NCBI GenBank assembly: GCA_016219375.1
Contig: JACRNC010000014.1
Coordinates: 36,783-100,782, forward strand
Reading direction: 5' to 3'
DNA: 64,000 nucleotides
Source of the DNA: Burkholderiales bacterium
GTDB taxonomy: Bacteria; Pseudomonadota; Gammaproteobacteria; Burkholderiales; Burkholderiaceae_C
A program made the position numbers and the translations under genes. Below are positions 51,410 to 61,832 of this stretch, piece by piece (the stretch's first letter is position 1; every line of letters begins with the position of its first letter). The notes under the pieces are model-generated. The model searched no databases. It saw only the letters and a list, made by a program, of their open reading frames with translations, and was not told where the DNA came from.

Positions 51410-52507
51410 ATGAGCATCACCGTGCGCCTGGCCCATGAGGCCGACAACCGCAAGATCCTGGAGCTGGTGGACCGCGTCTATCAGAACGGCCTGGTGCGCC
51501 TGGGCTTCCAGCGCCAGCCGGATTTCTTCATCGGCGCGCGCATCGTCGGCGACGAGCAGGTGATCGCCGTGGCCGACGATGCTGAACATCCCGATCGCCT
51601 GGCCGGGCTCACCGTCATCAGCTCGCGCGATCTGTTCATCAGCGGCAAGAAGCGCCGCGTGCACTACTCCGGCGACACGCGGGTGGACTTCCCGTACCGG
51701 CGGCGCGGCATCGCCTCGCAGCTCTTCATGGAGCAGCGCAAGCACCGCAGCACCGAAGACCTGATGCACGGCATCGTGCTGGCCGGCAACACCGCGCCGC
51801 TGGAAGCGGCCAAGCGCGTGGAAAACGGCGTGCTGTTCGACTTCTGGGTCAGCCACACCATCGAGACCAGCTTCATCTACACGCGCAAGGTCACGCCGCA
51901 GATTCCGTCAGGCGTGACCATCCGCGCCGCCACGCAGGACGACGTGCCGGCCATGCAGGCCTTCTTCGACGAGGAAGCGCCGCGGCGCAACGGCTATCCG
52001 GTGTACGACTTCGCCGCCCTGCTGGCCGGCGACCCCTACTACACCGGCATCCGCATCGAGGACTACGCGCTGGCCTTCAAGGGCGGGCGGCTGGTCGGCA
52101 TGCTGGGCGTGTGGGACCAGAAGGGCTTCAAGCAGACGCGGGTGCTGGGCTACAAGGGCTGGGTCAATGCGCTGCGCCCGCTCTACAACGGCTATGCGGC
52201 GATGTTCGGCGGCATGAAGCTGCCGGCCGCGGGCGGCTCGCTCAACTACACCGCGCTGCACACGCCGCTGGTCAAGGACGACGACAAGGCGCTCTTCCAG
52301 GCGCTGATCGACTGGCAGATGGCCCGCGACGGCGGGCGCCACGACGCGCTGGCCACCGCCTGGACACAGGGTGACCCCCTGGCCGAGGTGCCCCGGCGCT
52401 ACAAGCGGCAGAAGCTGCTGAGCAACCATTTCTGGCTGAGCTACGGCGACGACCCGCGGCCCGGCATCGATGCGCGCCCGCTCTACGTCGAGCTGGCGCG
52501 GCTGTAG
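51410..52507 (+). CDS. Two-domain GNAT acyltransferase (GH3 locus)
   Basis: A 365-aa protein with two GNAT-like halves. The N-terminal half has VHYSGDTRVDFPYRRRGIAS, with the canonical acyl-CoA loop R-R-x-G-I-A. The second half begins VTIRAATQDDVPAMQAFFDE and contains RLVGMLGVWDQKGFKQTRVLG. It probably transfers an acyl group to an amine or alcohol intermediate. SGDT-x-V is shared with the first gene of the operon. AAGGA lies eight bases before the ATG. The HlyD gene follows 73 bp later. Confidence 0.85.
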   Translation: MSITVRLAHEADNRKILELVDRVYQNGLVRLGFQRQPDFFIGARIVGDEQVIAVADDAEHPDRLAGLTVISSRDLFISGKKRRVHYSGDTRVDFPYRRRGIASQLFMEQRKHRSTEDLMHGIVLAGNTAPLEAAKRVENGVLFDFWVSHTIETSFIYTRKVTPQIPSGVTIRAATQDDVPAMQAFFDEEAPRRNGYPVYDFAALLAGDPYYTGIRIEDYALAFKGGRLVGMLGVWDQKGFKQTRVLGYKGWVNALRPLYNGYAAMFGGMKLPAAGGSLNYTALHTPLVKDDDKALFQALIDWQMARDGGRHDALATAWTQGDPLAEVPRRYKRQKLLSNHFWLSYGDDPRPGIDARPLYVELARL

Positions 52508-52580
52508 CGCCTTCGCCCTTTCCTTGCGGCCCGCCCCACACCGCGGCCCGCGTGTCCCGCAGTACCCGGATCCGATAACC

Positions 52581-53792
52581 ATGAACGCCCCGCTTGACTC
52601 CCTCTCCACCAGCGGCCCCGGCGGCACCGGCCGGCCGCTGCATGCCGGGGCGGGTGCCGTCGACCAAGCCGCCGATGCCACCCGCTGCGCCGCAACGGAC
52701 CGCGCCGCCGACACCGCGCCGCCGCCCGCTGCCTCCTATGCCACCTGTGCCGCCGGTGCCGCGACGGGCATGGCCGCCAGCGCCCATCCGCGCTGCTGGC
52801 GCGCCGCCGCGGTTGCGGCCGGCGCCCTGGCCGCGCTGCTGCAGGCCGGCTGCAGCCCGCACCGCGAGGCGCTGGAGCTGCCCGGCTACATCGAGGCCGA
52901 CCTGACCGCCGTGGCCACGCCCGTGGGCGGCACGCTGGCCCAGCTGGCCGTCAGCGAGGGCCAGGCCGTGCGCCAGGGCGACAAGCTCTATGTGCTGGAG
53001 TCCGATCGCGAGCAGGCGCAGCTGGCCGAGGCGCGCGCCCGCCAGATCCAGGCGCAGGCCCAGTCGGCCAACATCGCCAAGGGCGCGCGCGAGGCCGAGC
53101 TCGACTCGCTGCGCGCCCGGCTGCAGTCGGCCAAGGCCAACCTGGCCCAGGCCGAGACGCAGCTGCGCAAGACCGAGGCGCTGATCAAGCAGAAGTTCGT
53201 CGCCGAGACCCAGCTGGATGTAGACCGCACCAACGTGGCCGTGGCCCGCGCCCAGGTGGAGGACGCCCGCGCCGCATTGCGTGCGGCCAAGGAGGGCGGC
53301 CGCGAGGACGAGCGCGCCGCAGCCCAGGCCCAGGCCGAGGCCGCGCATGCCGGCGTCAAGCAGATCGAATGGCTGCTGCAGCAAAAGCAGGTGGCCGCGC
53401 CCATCTCCGGCGTGGTGCAGGAGGTGTTCATCCGCCCGGGTGAATTCGCGCCCACCGGCAGCGCGGTGCTGAGCCTGCTGCGCACCGACAGCCTGCGCGT
53501 GCGCTTCTTCGTGCCCAACGACATGCGCCCGCGCTTCATGCCGGGCAAGGTGGTGGCCATTGCCGTCTCGGGCTGCGCACAGCCGCTGCAGGCGCGCGTC
53601 TCGCGCGTCAGTGCCCGGCCGGAGTACACCCAGCCGCTGATGTTCGGCCCCGAGCTGCGTGACCGGCTGAGCTTCCTGACCGAGGCGCGCATCGAGTCGC
53701 GCGGCGGCTGCAGCGCCCCGCCCGGCACCCCCGTGGGCGTGCGCGTGCCCGACGGGCCGCAGGCCGACGCCACCGCGGTCGCGCAGCGCTGA
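52581..53792 (+). CDS. HlyD/EmrA-type periplasmic adaptor of an ABC exporter
   Basis: A 403-aa membrane-fusion protein. The lipoyl half-motifs are VATPVGGTLAQLAVSEGQAV and APISGVVQEVFIRPGEFAPTG, separated by a long coiled-coil hairpin (~140-290, Ala/Gln/Glu-rich). The N-terminal signal has a lipobox-like LLQAGC near residue 91, so it is probably a lipoprotein. About 63 low-complexity residues stand before the signal; an in-frame ATG at 52770 would remove them and may be the true start. It links the downstream ABC ATPase/permease to an outer-membrane channel encoded elsewhere. Confidence 0.88.
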   Translation: MNAPLDSLSTSGPGGTGRPLHAGAGAVDQAADATRCAATDRAADTAPPPAASYATCAAGAATGMAASAHPRCWRAAAVAAGALAALLQAGCSPHREALELPGYIEADLTAVATPVGGTLAQLAVSEGQAVRQGDKLYVLESDREQAQLAEARARQIQAQAQSANIAKGAREAELDSLRARLQSAKANLAQAETQLRKTEALIKQKFVAETQLDVDRTNVAVARAQVEDARAALRAAKEGGREDERAAAQAQAEAAHAGVKQIEWLLQQKQVAAPISGVVQEVFIRPGEFAPTGSAVLSLLRTDSLRVRFFVPNDMRPRFMPGKVVAIAVSGCAQPLQARVSRVSARPEYTQPLMFGPELRDRLSFLTEARIESRGGCSAPPGTPVGVRVPDGPQADATAVAQR

Positions 53793-53802
53793 AGGGGGCC
53801 GC

Positions 53803-54792
53803 ATGGCTGTGAGCATGGCAGCACGCCGGCGTCCTGCGGCGGCCGCCCCGGACACGCTCGCCCCCGGCGAGCCGCTGATCCAGGTGCGTGACCTGACCAA
53901 GACCTTCGGCACCAAGACGGTGGTGGACAAGCTGAGCATGACCATCGAGCCGGGCATGCTCTACGGCTTCCTGGGCCCCAACGGCAGCGGCAAGACCACC
54001 GCCATCCGCATGATGTGCGGGCTGGTGCCGCCCACCTCGGGCGAGGGCCGCTTCATGGGCTACGACATCGTGCGCCAGGCGGCCAGGATCAAGCCGCTGC
54101 TGGGCTACATGACGCAGCACTTCAGCCTCTACACCGACCTGACGGTGCGCGAGAACCTGGAGTTCACCTGCCGGCTCTACGGCATCCGCAACATCCGCCA
54201 GCGCATCGACGAGCTGATCCAGCAGTTCGCCTTCGCCGACGGCCGCGACCGGCAGATCGTCGGCACGCTCTCCGGCGGCTGGAAGCAGCGCCTGGCCCTG
54301 GCCTGCGCGATGTCGCACAAGCCGCGCGTGCTGCTGCTGGACGAGCCCACCGCCGGCGTGGACCCGAAGGCGCGCGAGGCCTTCTGGGACATCCTGCAGG
54401 ACATCGCCGCATCCGGCGTGTCGGTGCTGGTGTCCACGCACTACATGGACGAGGCCATGCGCTCCAACCGCATCGCCTATGTGCTGTACGGCCGGCTGCT
54501 GGTGGACGACGCGCCCGAGCAGGTGCTGGCCAAGAGCGACCTGGTGGCCGCGCAGGTGGAGCTCAAGGAGCGCGTGTCGCCCGAGCGCGAGCGCCGCCTG
54601 GCGCACGACGAGCGCCTGGTGCGCTTCTCGCGCCAGGGCAACAGCTACCGCATCGTCGCGCGCAGCCCGTCGGACGTGGCCGGCTGGGTGCAGCGCCTGG
54701 GCGCGCCGGCCGGCGAGGTGCGGCCCATCGACGTCGGGCTGGAGGACATCTTCTTCCACCTGACGCTGCAGCAGCAGATCACGTCCTTCTGA
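53803..54792 (+). CDS. ABC transporter ATP-binding protein, YbhF/CcmA-like
   Basis: A 329-aa ABC ATPase. Walker A GPNGSGKTT, Q-loop MTQHFSLYTDLTVREN, signature LSGGWKQRL, Walker B VLLLDEPTAGVDP and H-loop STHYMDEA are all present. A C-terminal ~85-residue extension follows, as in DrrA/YbhF-type exporters. It begins 10 bp after the HlyD gene and 17 bp before the permease gene. Confidence 0.94.
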   Translation: MAVSMAARRRPAAAAPDTLAPGEPLIQVRDLTKTFGTKTVVDKLSMTIEPGMLYGFLGPNGSGKTTAIRMMCGLVPPTSGEGRFMGYDIVRQAARIKPLLGYMTQHFSLYTDLTVRENLEFTCRLYGIRNIRQRIDELIQQFAFADGRDRQIVGTLSGGWKQRLALACAMSHKPRVLLLDEPTAGVDPKAREAFWDILQDIAASGVSVLVSTHYMDEAMRSNRIAYVLYGRLLVDDAPEQVLAKSDLVAAQVELKERVSPERERRLAHDERLVRFSRQGNSYRIVARSPSDVAGWVQRLGAPAGEVRPIDVGLEDIFFHLTLQQQITSF

Positions 54793-54809
54793 GCCGAGCG
54801 ACGCCGCGC

Positions 54810-55928
54810 ATGAACCCCTTCCACCGCATCCTCGCCATCGCGCTCAAGGAGACGCTGCACATGGTGCGCGACCGGCTGACCTTCGTGTCGCTGCTGAGCG
54901 TGACCATCGGCTACGTGATCGTCTTCGGCTACGCCATCAACCCCGACCCGCGGCACATCGACACCATCGTCGTCGACCACGACAAGAGCGAGTTCTCGCG
55001 CCTCTACCGCGCCGCACTCCAGGAGAGCCAGTACCTCAACATCGACCCGCGCGAGATGAGCGCCGACCAGGCCAGCGACCTGCTGCGCCGGGCGCAGACC
55101 TCCGTCGTCATCGAGATCCCGCCGGACTTCACGCGCAACCTGATGGCCGGCAAGCCGGCGCAGATCCTAGTGGAGGCCGATGCCACCGACCCGGTGTCGC
55201 TCAACGGCGCGATGTCGTCCACCGGCGAGGTGGCGCGCCAGACCGCCGCCCATGTGCTGCGCCGAGACGGGCTGGACGAGGCCAGCCAGATCGACGTGCG
55301 CGTGCAGCGGCGCTTCAATCCCAAGGCCGAGCAGACCTTCTTCATCATCCCCGGGCTGATCGGGATGATCCTCAACGTGTCGCTGCTGGTGATGACCGCC
55401 ATGTCGATCACCAAGGAGAAGGAGCGCGGCTCGATGGAGTTCCTGCTGGTCACGCCCACCGAGCCGTGGGAGATGATCATCGGCAAGATCATCCCCAACT
55501 TCTTCGTCGGCGTGATCCAGGTGCTGATCATCCTGGCCATCGCTTTCTTCCTGTTCAGGATGCCGCTGACCGGCAGCCCCTGGGCCCTGGTGACGCTGCT
55601 GCTGCTCTACGGGCTGGTGACGCTGGCCGTGGGCATCCTCATCTCCACGGCCGCGGGCTCGCAGATGCAGGCCATGCAGCTGAGCTTCTTCTACTTCCTG
55701 CCGTCCATCCTGCTGTCGGGCTTCATGTTCCCGTACAGCGGCATGCCCAAGTGGGCGCAGTTCATCGCCAGCGGCCTGCCGCTGACCTACTTCGTGCGCG
55801 GCTCGCGCGGGGTCTTCCTCAAGGACTTCAGCCTGGCGGACATGTGGCCCCACCTGTGGCCCATCGCGCTGGCGCTGGTGGTGATCACGGCGCTGGCGAT
55901 CAAGAGCTACAAGCGCACGCTGAACTGA
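54810..55928 (+). CDS. ABC-2 type permease, YbhS/YbhR-like
   Basis: A 372-aa permease of the ABC2_membrane_3 type. The N-terminal helix begins ETLHMVRDRLTFVS, a ~140-residue periplasmic domain follows, and five C-terminal helices contain GMILNVSLLVMTAMSITKEK and RGSMEFLLVTPTEPWEMIIG, the family's signature region. YbhFSR systems have two permeases; here only one is encoded, so a homodimer is expected. Last gene of the rightward operon; the next gene is convergent. Confidence 0.92.
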   Translation: MNPFHRILAIALKETLHMVRDRLTFVSLLSVTIGYVIVFGYAINPDPRHIDTIVVDHDKSEFSRLYRAALQESQYLNIDPREMSADQASDLLRRAQTSVVIEIPPDFTRNLMAGKPAQILVEADATDPVSLNGAMSSTGEVARQTAAHVLRRDGLDEASQIDVRVQRRFNPKAEQTFFIIPGLIGMILNVSLLVMTAMSITKEKERGSMEFLLVTPTEPWEMIIGKIIPNFFVGVIQVLIILAIAFFLFRMPLTGSPWALVTLLLLYGLVTLAVGILISTAAGSQMQAMQLSFFYFLPSILLSGFMFPYSGMPKWAQFIASGLPLTYFVRGSRGVFLKDFSLADMWPHLWPIALALVVITALAIKSYKRTLN

Positions 55929-55940
55929 CGGCCGGGCCTC

Positions 55941-57368
55941 TCAGGCTGCCAGGGGGGCGGGGGGCTGGGCCGGCGACGGCTGCGCTAGCCGCGCCGCTGC
56001 ATCGATCTGCGTCACCGCATCGGCCTCCGCCAGCAGCAGCGCGTCCAGCCGCTGCAGCCAGGCGCGCACTTCATCCGGCTCGGTCTCGCAGCGCTGGAAG
56101 ACCACGTCGATGTTGAAGCTGCCGCCCAGCTCGGTCATGCACAGCAGCGGCGACAGGCTGGGGGCGGAGATGTGCAGCTCGTGCAGCCTGGTGGCGGCGC
56201 CTGCGGCGTTGAGCCGGTTGCAGTCGCCCAGGCTGGTGGCATGGGCGCTGATGCGCGGGAAGCGGCCGGCGCGCTTCATGCCCCAGGCGATGTGCGAGAT
56301 CGCCGTGCGGCCCAGCAGCGGCATCAGCTCCTCGAAGAGATAGCCCCAGCACATCTCGCGGCGCTCGTAGCGCGCCAGCGCGGCGCGCACCTGGGCCTCG
56401 ACCGACCGCGCATGCTCGTCCAGGCTGCGGCGGCCGCCCTCCTGCACCAGGAAGGCGGCGACGTAGTTGCCCATCTGCGGCACGGCGTGGCCCGGCGGAA
56501 AGTAGCGCCGCAAGTCCACCGACAGGCGGATGACCGACGCCGCCAGCGGATCGCCCGCATGCGGCTGCAGGAAGGCCTGGGCAAAGGCGGCGACCACCAG
56601 CGTGTTGAGCGACACGCCGTGGCGCCGGGCGCAGGCACGCAGCTCGGGCGCGGAGACGGCGAGCCGGTGGTGGACGACGGCATGCGCGCTGTAGTGCGGC
56701 GTGGCCCGCGTGGGCAGCTGCAGCACGCGCGCAGCGGCCAGGCGGCGCTGCTGCTCCTGCGCATGGCGGCGCGCGGCCAGCAGCTTGCGCGGCCATTCCT
56801 TCCAGTGCAACGGGCGGATGGTGTGCAGCAGCGACGGCGCCTCCATCGGCACCGGCGCCATCGGCTGGCCGTTGAGCGCGCCCAGCAGCGCGGTGATCAT
56901 CATCTGCATGGAGCGGCCGTCGCACAGCATGTGGTGCACGCCCAGGTGGATCATCGGCCGCTGGGGATGCGGATAGAAGCCCATGCGTACCGCCAGCCCG
57001 TGCTCGATGGGCAGCGGCTCGTTAAGCAGCTGGGTGTGATGCGCCTGCAGCGCGGCCGGGTCGTCCAGGGCCACGTCGCCGCGCACGCGATAAGCCACGT
57101 CGAAGAGCTGGTCCACCGCCTCGTCATCGGGCAGCAGCTGCCAGCGGTGGCGATGCCAGCCCGGCACGGCGATGCAGCGCAGCCGCGGGAAGGCTGACAC
57201 CAGCTGGCGCAGCGCGCGGCGCACCAGGACCTCGTCCACCGGGCGGTCCAGCCGCAGCAGATAGGCCTGGTGGAAGGAGCCGGCAAAGCCGTCCAGGGCC
57301 AGGTAGCCGTGCTCGGAGCGGTTGAGCGGGTAGGTGGAGGCAGGGGCAGGCACGGCGGTCGTGGGCAT
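55941..57368 (-). CDS. HXXXD acyltransferase / condensation-domain-like protein
   Basis: A 475-aa stand-alone protein of the condensation/PapA/WS-DGAT superfamily. The catalytic motif is HHMLCDGRS (H-H-x-x-x-D-G), about residues 150-158. The middle has SLNTLVVAAFAQAFL and VDLRRYFPPGHAVPQMGNYVA, corresponding to the bridging and latch regions. No carrier domain is fused. Such enzymes join acyl thioesters to an amine or alcohol. It converges on the ABC permease (12 bp between stops) and diverges from the hydroxylase gene, so it may belong to the same locus. Confidence 0.85.
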   Translation of the reverse strand: MPTTAVPAPASTYPLNRSEHGYLALDGFAGSFHQAYLLRLDRPVDEVLVRRALRQLVSAFPRLRCIAVPGWHRHRWQLLPDDEAVDQLFDVAYRVRGDVALDDPAALQAHHTQLLNEPLPIEHGLAVRMGFYPHPQRPMIHLGVHHMLCDGRSMQMMITALLGALNGQPMAPVPMEAPSLLHTIRPLHWKEWPRKLLAARRHAQEQQRRLAAARVLQLPTRATPHYSAHAVVHHRLAVSAPELRACARRHGVSLNTLVVAAFAQAFLQPHAGDPLAASVIRLSVDLRRYFPPGHAVPQMGNYVAAFLVQEGGRRSLDEHARSVEAQVRAALARYERREMCWGYLFEELMPLLGRTAISHIAWGMKRAGRFPRISAHATSLGDCNRLNAAGAATRLHELHISAPSLSPLLCMTELGGSFNIDVVFQRCETEPDEVRAWLQRLDALLLAEADAVTQIDAAARLAQPSPAQPPAPLAA

Positions 57369-57714
57369 GGCGGTCGGCGACCCGGTGCGCAGGCGCAGGC
57401 CAGGCGGTGATGCGGTCTGGCGATGATGGTGAGCGCGCCGGGCGGCGGCCAGTGGGATGTGCCGCGCCCCTTGCTCAGGTGGGCCGGCTCATCCAGCCCG
57501 CGGCGTGGGGGCATGCGCGGGCCGGCGGCTGGATCTTGACGGCGGTCAAGCCGCCGGCGGCGGCCCCCAGGGCGAGGGGCGCAGGCCGGATGCCCGGGGC
57601 TTACCCGGGGGACGCCGCAACAGGGGCTGCCTATCGTGGCCGCAACGCTTTCCCGCCGGCTGGGCGGCCCGCCCCCGGGCCCGCTGCCTGGCCCCGCCGC
57701 CCTGAGTCACCGCC
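57369..57714. promoter_or_regulatory. Divergent region between acyltransferase and hydroxylase genes
   Basis: A 346-bp gap holding promoters for both genes. It includes CCCGGGGCTTACCCGGGG near 57593-57612, a short GC-rich hairpin. No gene is supported, and no clear -35/-10 pair is visible. Confidence 0.3.
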
Positions 57715-58851
<1,137 letters not shown>

Positions 58852-58952
58852 GCAGCTTTCCCGCATCCGCCGCCCGGGCGAGCGGCGGCACGCGCGCCGG
58901 GCCAGGCCGCTTCCCAGACAATGCCGGGCCCCTCCTCGTTGCAGACACCGCC

Positions 58953-59636
58953 ATGGCCCGGCCCACCTACCGCATCGCCCCCAGCATCCTCTCCGCCGAC
59001 TTCGCCCGCCTGGGCGAGGAAGTGCGCTCGGTCATCGACGCCGGCGCGGACTGGATCCACTTCGACGTGATGGACAACCATTACGTGCCCAACCTCACCT
59101 TCGGGCCGATGGTGTGCCAGGCGCTGCGCAAGCACAGCGTCACCGCCGACGGCCGCAAGGTGCCGATCGACGTGCACCTGATGGTGCAGCCGGTGGATGC
59201 GCTGGCCCAGGCCTTTGCCAAGTCGGGCGCGGACATCGTCACCTTCCACCCTGATGCGTCCACCCACGTGGACCGCACGCTGCAGCTGATCAAGGCCGAG
59301 GGCTGCCAGGCCGGGCTGGTCTTCAACCCCGCCGCGCCCATCGACGTGCTGGAGTGGGTGCTCGACAAGGTGGACGTGGTGCTGCTGATGAGCGTCAACC
59401 CGGGCTTCGGCGGGCAGAGCTTCATCGACAGCGCGCTGCGCAAGTGCGAGCGGGTGAGGAAGCTGATCGAATCATCCGGCCGCGACATCCGCCTGGAAGT
59501 GGACGGCGGCATCAAGGTGGACAACATCCGCCGCGTGGCCGATGCCGGGGCGGACACCTTCGTGGCCGGCAGCGCGATCTTCGGCCAGCCGGACTACAAG
59601 GCGGTGATCGACGCGATGCGCGCCCAGCTCGCGTAA
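58953..59636 (+). CDS. rpe: Ribulose-phosphate 3-epimerase
   Basis: Rpe interconverts ribulose-5-phosphate and xylulose-5-phosphate. The 227-aa TIM barrel has [16 protein letters not shown], the metal ligands in [38 protein letters not shown] and [12 protein letters not shown]. Complete and canonical. It lies 101 bp after the hydroxylase gene. A phosphoglycolate phosphatase gene (gph), often next to rpe, is absent. Confidence 0.97.
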   Translation: MARPTYRIAPSILSADFARLGEEVRSVIDAGADWIHFDVMDNHYVPNLTFGPMVCQALRKHSVTADGRKVPIDVHLMVQPVDALAQAFAKSGADIVTFHPDASTHVDRTLQLIKAEGCQAGLVFNPAAPIDVLEWVLDKVDVVLLMSVNPGFGGQSFIDSALRKCERVRKLIESSGRDIRLEVDGGIKVDNIRRVADAGADTFVAGSAIFGQPDYKAVIDAMRAQLA

Positions 59637-59749
59637 GCGGCGCTCATGCGCGGGGCCGCGGCGCCCTGGATGCCCGCCCGCAGGCCGCTGTCCACGGCGG
59701 CCCGATCAGGCCACCCTGGCCACTTGGCGCACGCCACCGTGTGCGCCGC

Positions 59750-60346
59750 TCAGGCATACGGATCGGCAAAGCCCAGCGCGGCCAGCACCTCGCGCTCGCG
59801 CTGCTCCATCGCCTCGGCCTCCTGCTCGTCCTCGTGGTCATGGCCCTGCGCGTGCAGGGTGCCGTGCACCAGCAGGTGGGCATAGTGCGCCTGCAGCGTC
59901 TTGCCCTCGGCCTGGGCCTCGCGCTCGACCACCGGGGCGCACAGGATGAGGTCGGCATGCACCACCGGCTGCGCGCTGTAGTCGAAGGTCAGCACGTTGG
60001 TGGCGTAGTCCTTGCCGCGGAACTCGCGGTTAAGCGCGCGGCCTTCTTCCTCATCCACGATGCGCACGGTGATCTCGCCCGGCGCATCCAACGCGGCACG
60101 GATCCAGCGCGCGACCTTGTGGCGCGGCAGCTCGCCGCGGTGGCGGGCGTCGGCGAACTGCAGGCTCAGCGACAGCTCGGGGCGCGCGGTGGGTGCGTCG
60201 ACAGGACGGGCGACAGAGCGGGTGGCGGAGCGGGTGACGGGCGGCTTGGCAGGCACGGCTGGGACGGTTGCAAAGGTCTGGTGAAAAGGCAGCGTGAGTG
60301 TGGCGCCGATCAGGACGCGCCGGACGTCTCGCGTTGCACGCGACAT
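59750..60346 (-). CDS. ybeY: Endoribonuclease YbeY
   Basis: YbeY is a zinc endoribonuclease for 16S rRNA 3'-end maturation and ribosome quality control. The zinc motif is [11 protein letters not shown], preceded by [15 protein letters not shown]. The 198-aa product carries a ~50-residue Arg/Pro/Val-rich N-terminus not typical of the family (~150 aa), so the true start may be internal. It follows phoH in the usual ybeZ-ybeY order, with a 113-bp gap containing a tandem repeat. Confidence 0.92.
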   Translation of the reverse strand: MSRATRDVRRVLIGATLTLPFHQTFATVPAVPAKPPVTRSATRSVARPVDAPTARPELSLSLQFADARHRGELPRHKVARWIRAALDAPGEITVRIVDEEEGRALNREFRGKDYATNVLTFDYSAQPVVHADLILCAPVVEREAQAEGKTLQAHYAHLLVHGTLHAQGHDHEDEQEAEAMEQREREVLAALGFADPYA

Positions 60347-60410
60347 GCTGGCCTCACGCCGCGACCGGCCGGCTTGGCGCTGGGCCGGCTGCCCATCACG
60401 GGGCAGCTGA

Positions 60411-60437
60411 GCTGAGTGAGCTGAGTGAGCTGAGTGA
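60411..60437. repeat. Three tandem copies of 9-bp GCTGAGTGA
   Basis: Three exact units flanked on both sides by partial GCTGA copies (60406-60410 on the left, 60438-60450 on the right), in the gap between phoH and ybeY. Copy number may vary between strains. No function evident. Confidence 0.85.
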
Positions 60438-60459
60438 GCTGAGCTGGCTGAGCCTGGCT

Positions 60460-61569
60460 TCAGCGGCGCGGCCGGCGCGGCGCGCGGCCAGCGGCGGCGC
60501 CCGGCCCCGCCGGCAAGGCCGCGCCGACGATCTCCTCACCCGGCGCGTCGGCCGCACGTTCGGCCCCGCTGTCGACCCCACTCTCGGCCGCCGCCTGCAG
60601 CTTGCTCTGCGCCTCATAGGCCTCGACGATGCGCGCCACCAGCGGGTGGCGCACCACGTCGCCGGAGGTGAAGCGGGTGAAGGCGATGCCCTTGACGCGG
60701 CGCAGGATGCGCTCGGCATCAATCAGGCCGCTCTTGCTGCCGCGCGGCAGGTCGATCTGGCTGACGTCGCCGGTGATGACCGCACGCGAGCCGAAGCCGA
60801 TGCGCGTGAGGAACATCTTCATCTGCTCGGGCGTGGTGTTCTGCGCCTCATCGAGGATGACAAACGACTGGTTGAGCGTGCGCCCGCGCATGAAGGCCAG
60901 CGGCGCGATCTCCAGCAGCCCGCGCTCGAAGGCCTTGGTCACGCGCTCCAGGCCCATCAGGTCATAGAGCGCGTCATAGAGCGGGCGCAGGTACGGGTCC
61001 ACCTTCTGCGCCAGATCGCCCGGCAGGAAGCCCAGGCGCTCGCCGGCCTCCACCGCCGGGCGCGTCAGGATGATGCGCTGCACGGTGTTGCGCTCCAGCG
61101 CATCGACCGCGCAGGCCACGGCCAGGAAGGTCTTGCCTGTGCCGGCCGGGCCGATGCCGAAGGTGATGTCGTGCGCCAGGATCTGCTGCAGGTACTGCAC
61201 CTGGTTGGGCGTGCGGCCCTGCAGGTCGGCACGGCGGGTGTGCAGCACCGGCGCGTCGCGGGTAGCACTGGCCGCGTCGGCCTGGAAGGCGCTGGCCGCA
61301 TGCGGGCCGCGGTCGCGCAGGGCCTCGAACAGCGTGAGCTGCACGGTCTCCGGCGCGATCGGCCGCCCGGCCAGGCCGTAGAGCGTCTGCAGCACCGTCT
61401 GCGCGCGCTCGGCCGAGGCGCGCGGGCCCTCGATGCGGAACGACTCGCCGCGCCGCGCCAGCTTCACGCCCAGGCTGTCCTCCACGGCACGCAGATGCTC
61501 GTCCAGCGGCCCGCACAGATGCCCCAGGCGGTCGTTGTCGGGCGGGGTGAAGCTGTGGCGCAGGATCAT
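60460..61569 (-). CDS. ybeZ: PhoH-like ATPase YbeZ
   Basis: A 369-aa PhoH/YbeZ P-loop ATPase associated with YbeY in RNA metabolism. Walker A is [13 protein letters not shown], Walker [18 protein letters not shown], and [20 protein letters not shown] and [11 protein letters not shown] are family signatures. An N-terminal KH-like region (~25-100) and an Ala/Pro-rich tail (~325-369) flank the ATPase. The ATG at 61569 ([12 protein letters not shown]) is preferred over longer Arg-rich extensions. Confidence 0.94.
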   Translation of the reverse strand: MILRHSFTPPDNDRLGHLCGPLDEHLRAVEDSLGVKLARRGESFRIEGPRASAERAQTVLQTLYGLAGRPIAPETVQLTLFEALRDRGPHAASAFQADAASATRDAPVLHTRRADLQGRTPNQVQYLQQILAHDITFGIGPAGTGKTFLAVACAVDALERNTVQRIILTRPAVEAGERLGFLPGDLAQKVDPYLRPLYDALYDLMGLERVTKAFERGLLEIAPLAFMRGRTLNQSFVILDEAQNTTPEQMKMFLTRIGFGSRAVITGDVSQIDLPRGSKSGLIDAERILRRVKGIAFTRFTSGDVVRHPLVARIVEAYEAQSKLQAAAESGVDSGAERAADAPGEEIVGAALPAGPGAAAGRAPRRPRR

Positions 61570-61832
61570 GGGGCGGCGGGCTGGTGTGGCGGGGATTGTC
61601 GCTGCGGCGGCAAGGGGCGTGCGAGGTGCACGAGCGCATGCGCGATGCGCCGGCCGTGGCAGCGGCCTGGCGCACGCCCTGGATCCGCCCGCGGCTGCAC
61701 GGCGCCACACGGGCTGGGCGCGGCCAGCGTGCCAAGCCGGCATCAGGCACGTCGGATGCTGCCCGGCTTGCCGCATGATGAGGTCGCCGCGCGAAGCTGC
61801 GCCGCAGCATCACGACCACCCTCGACACCGCC

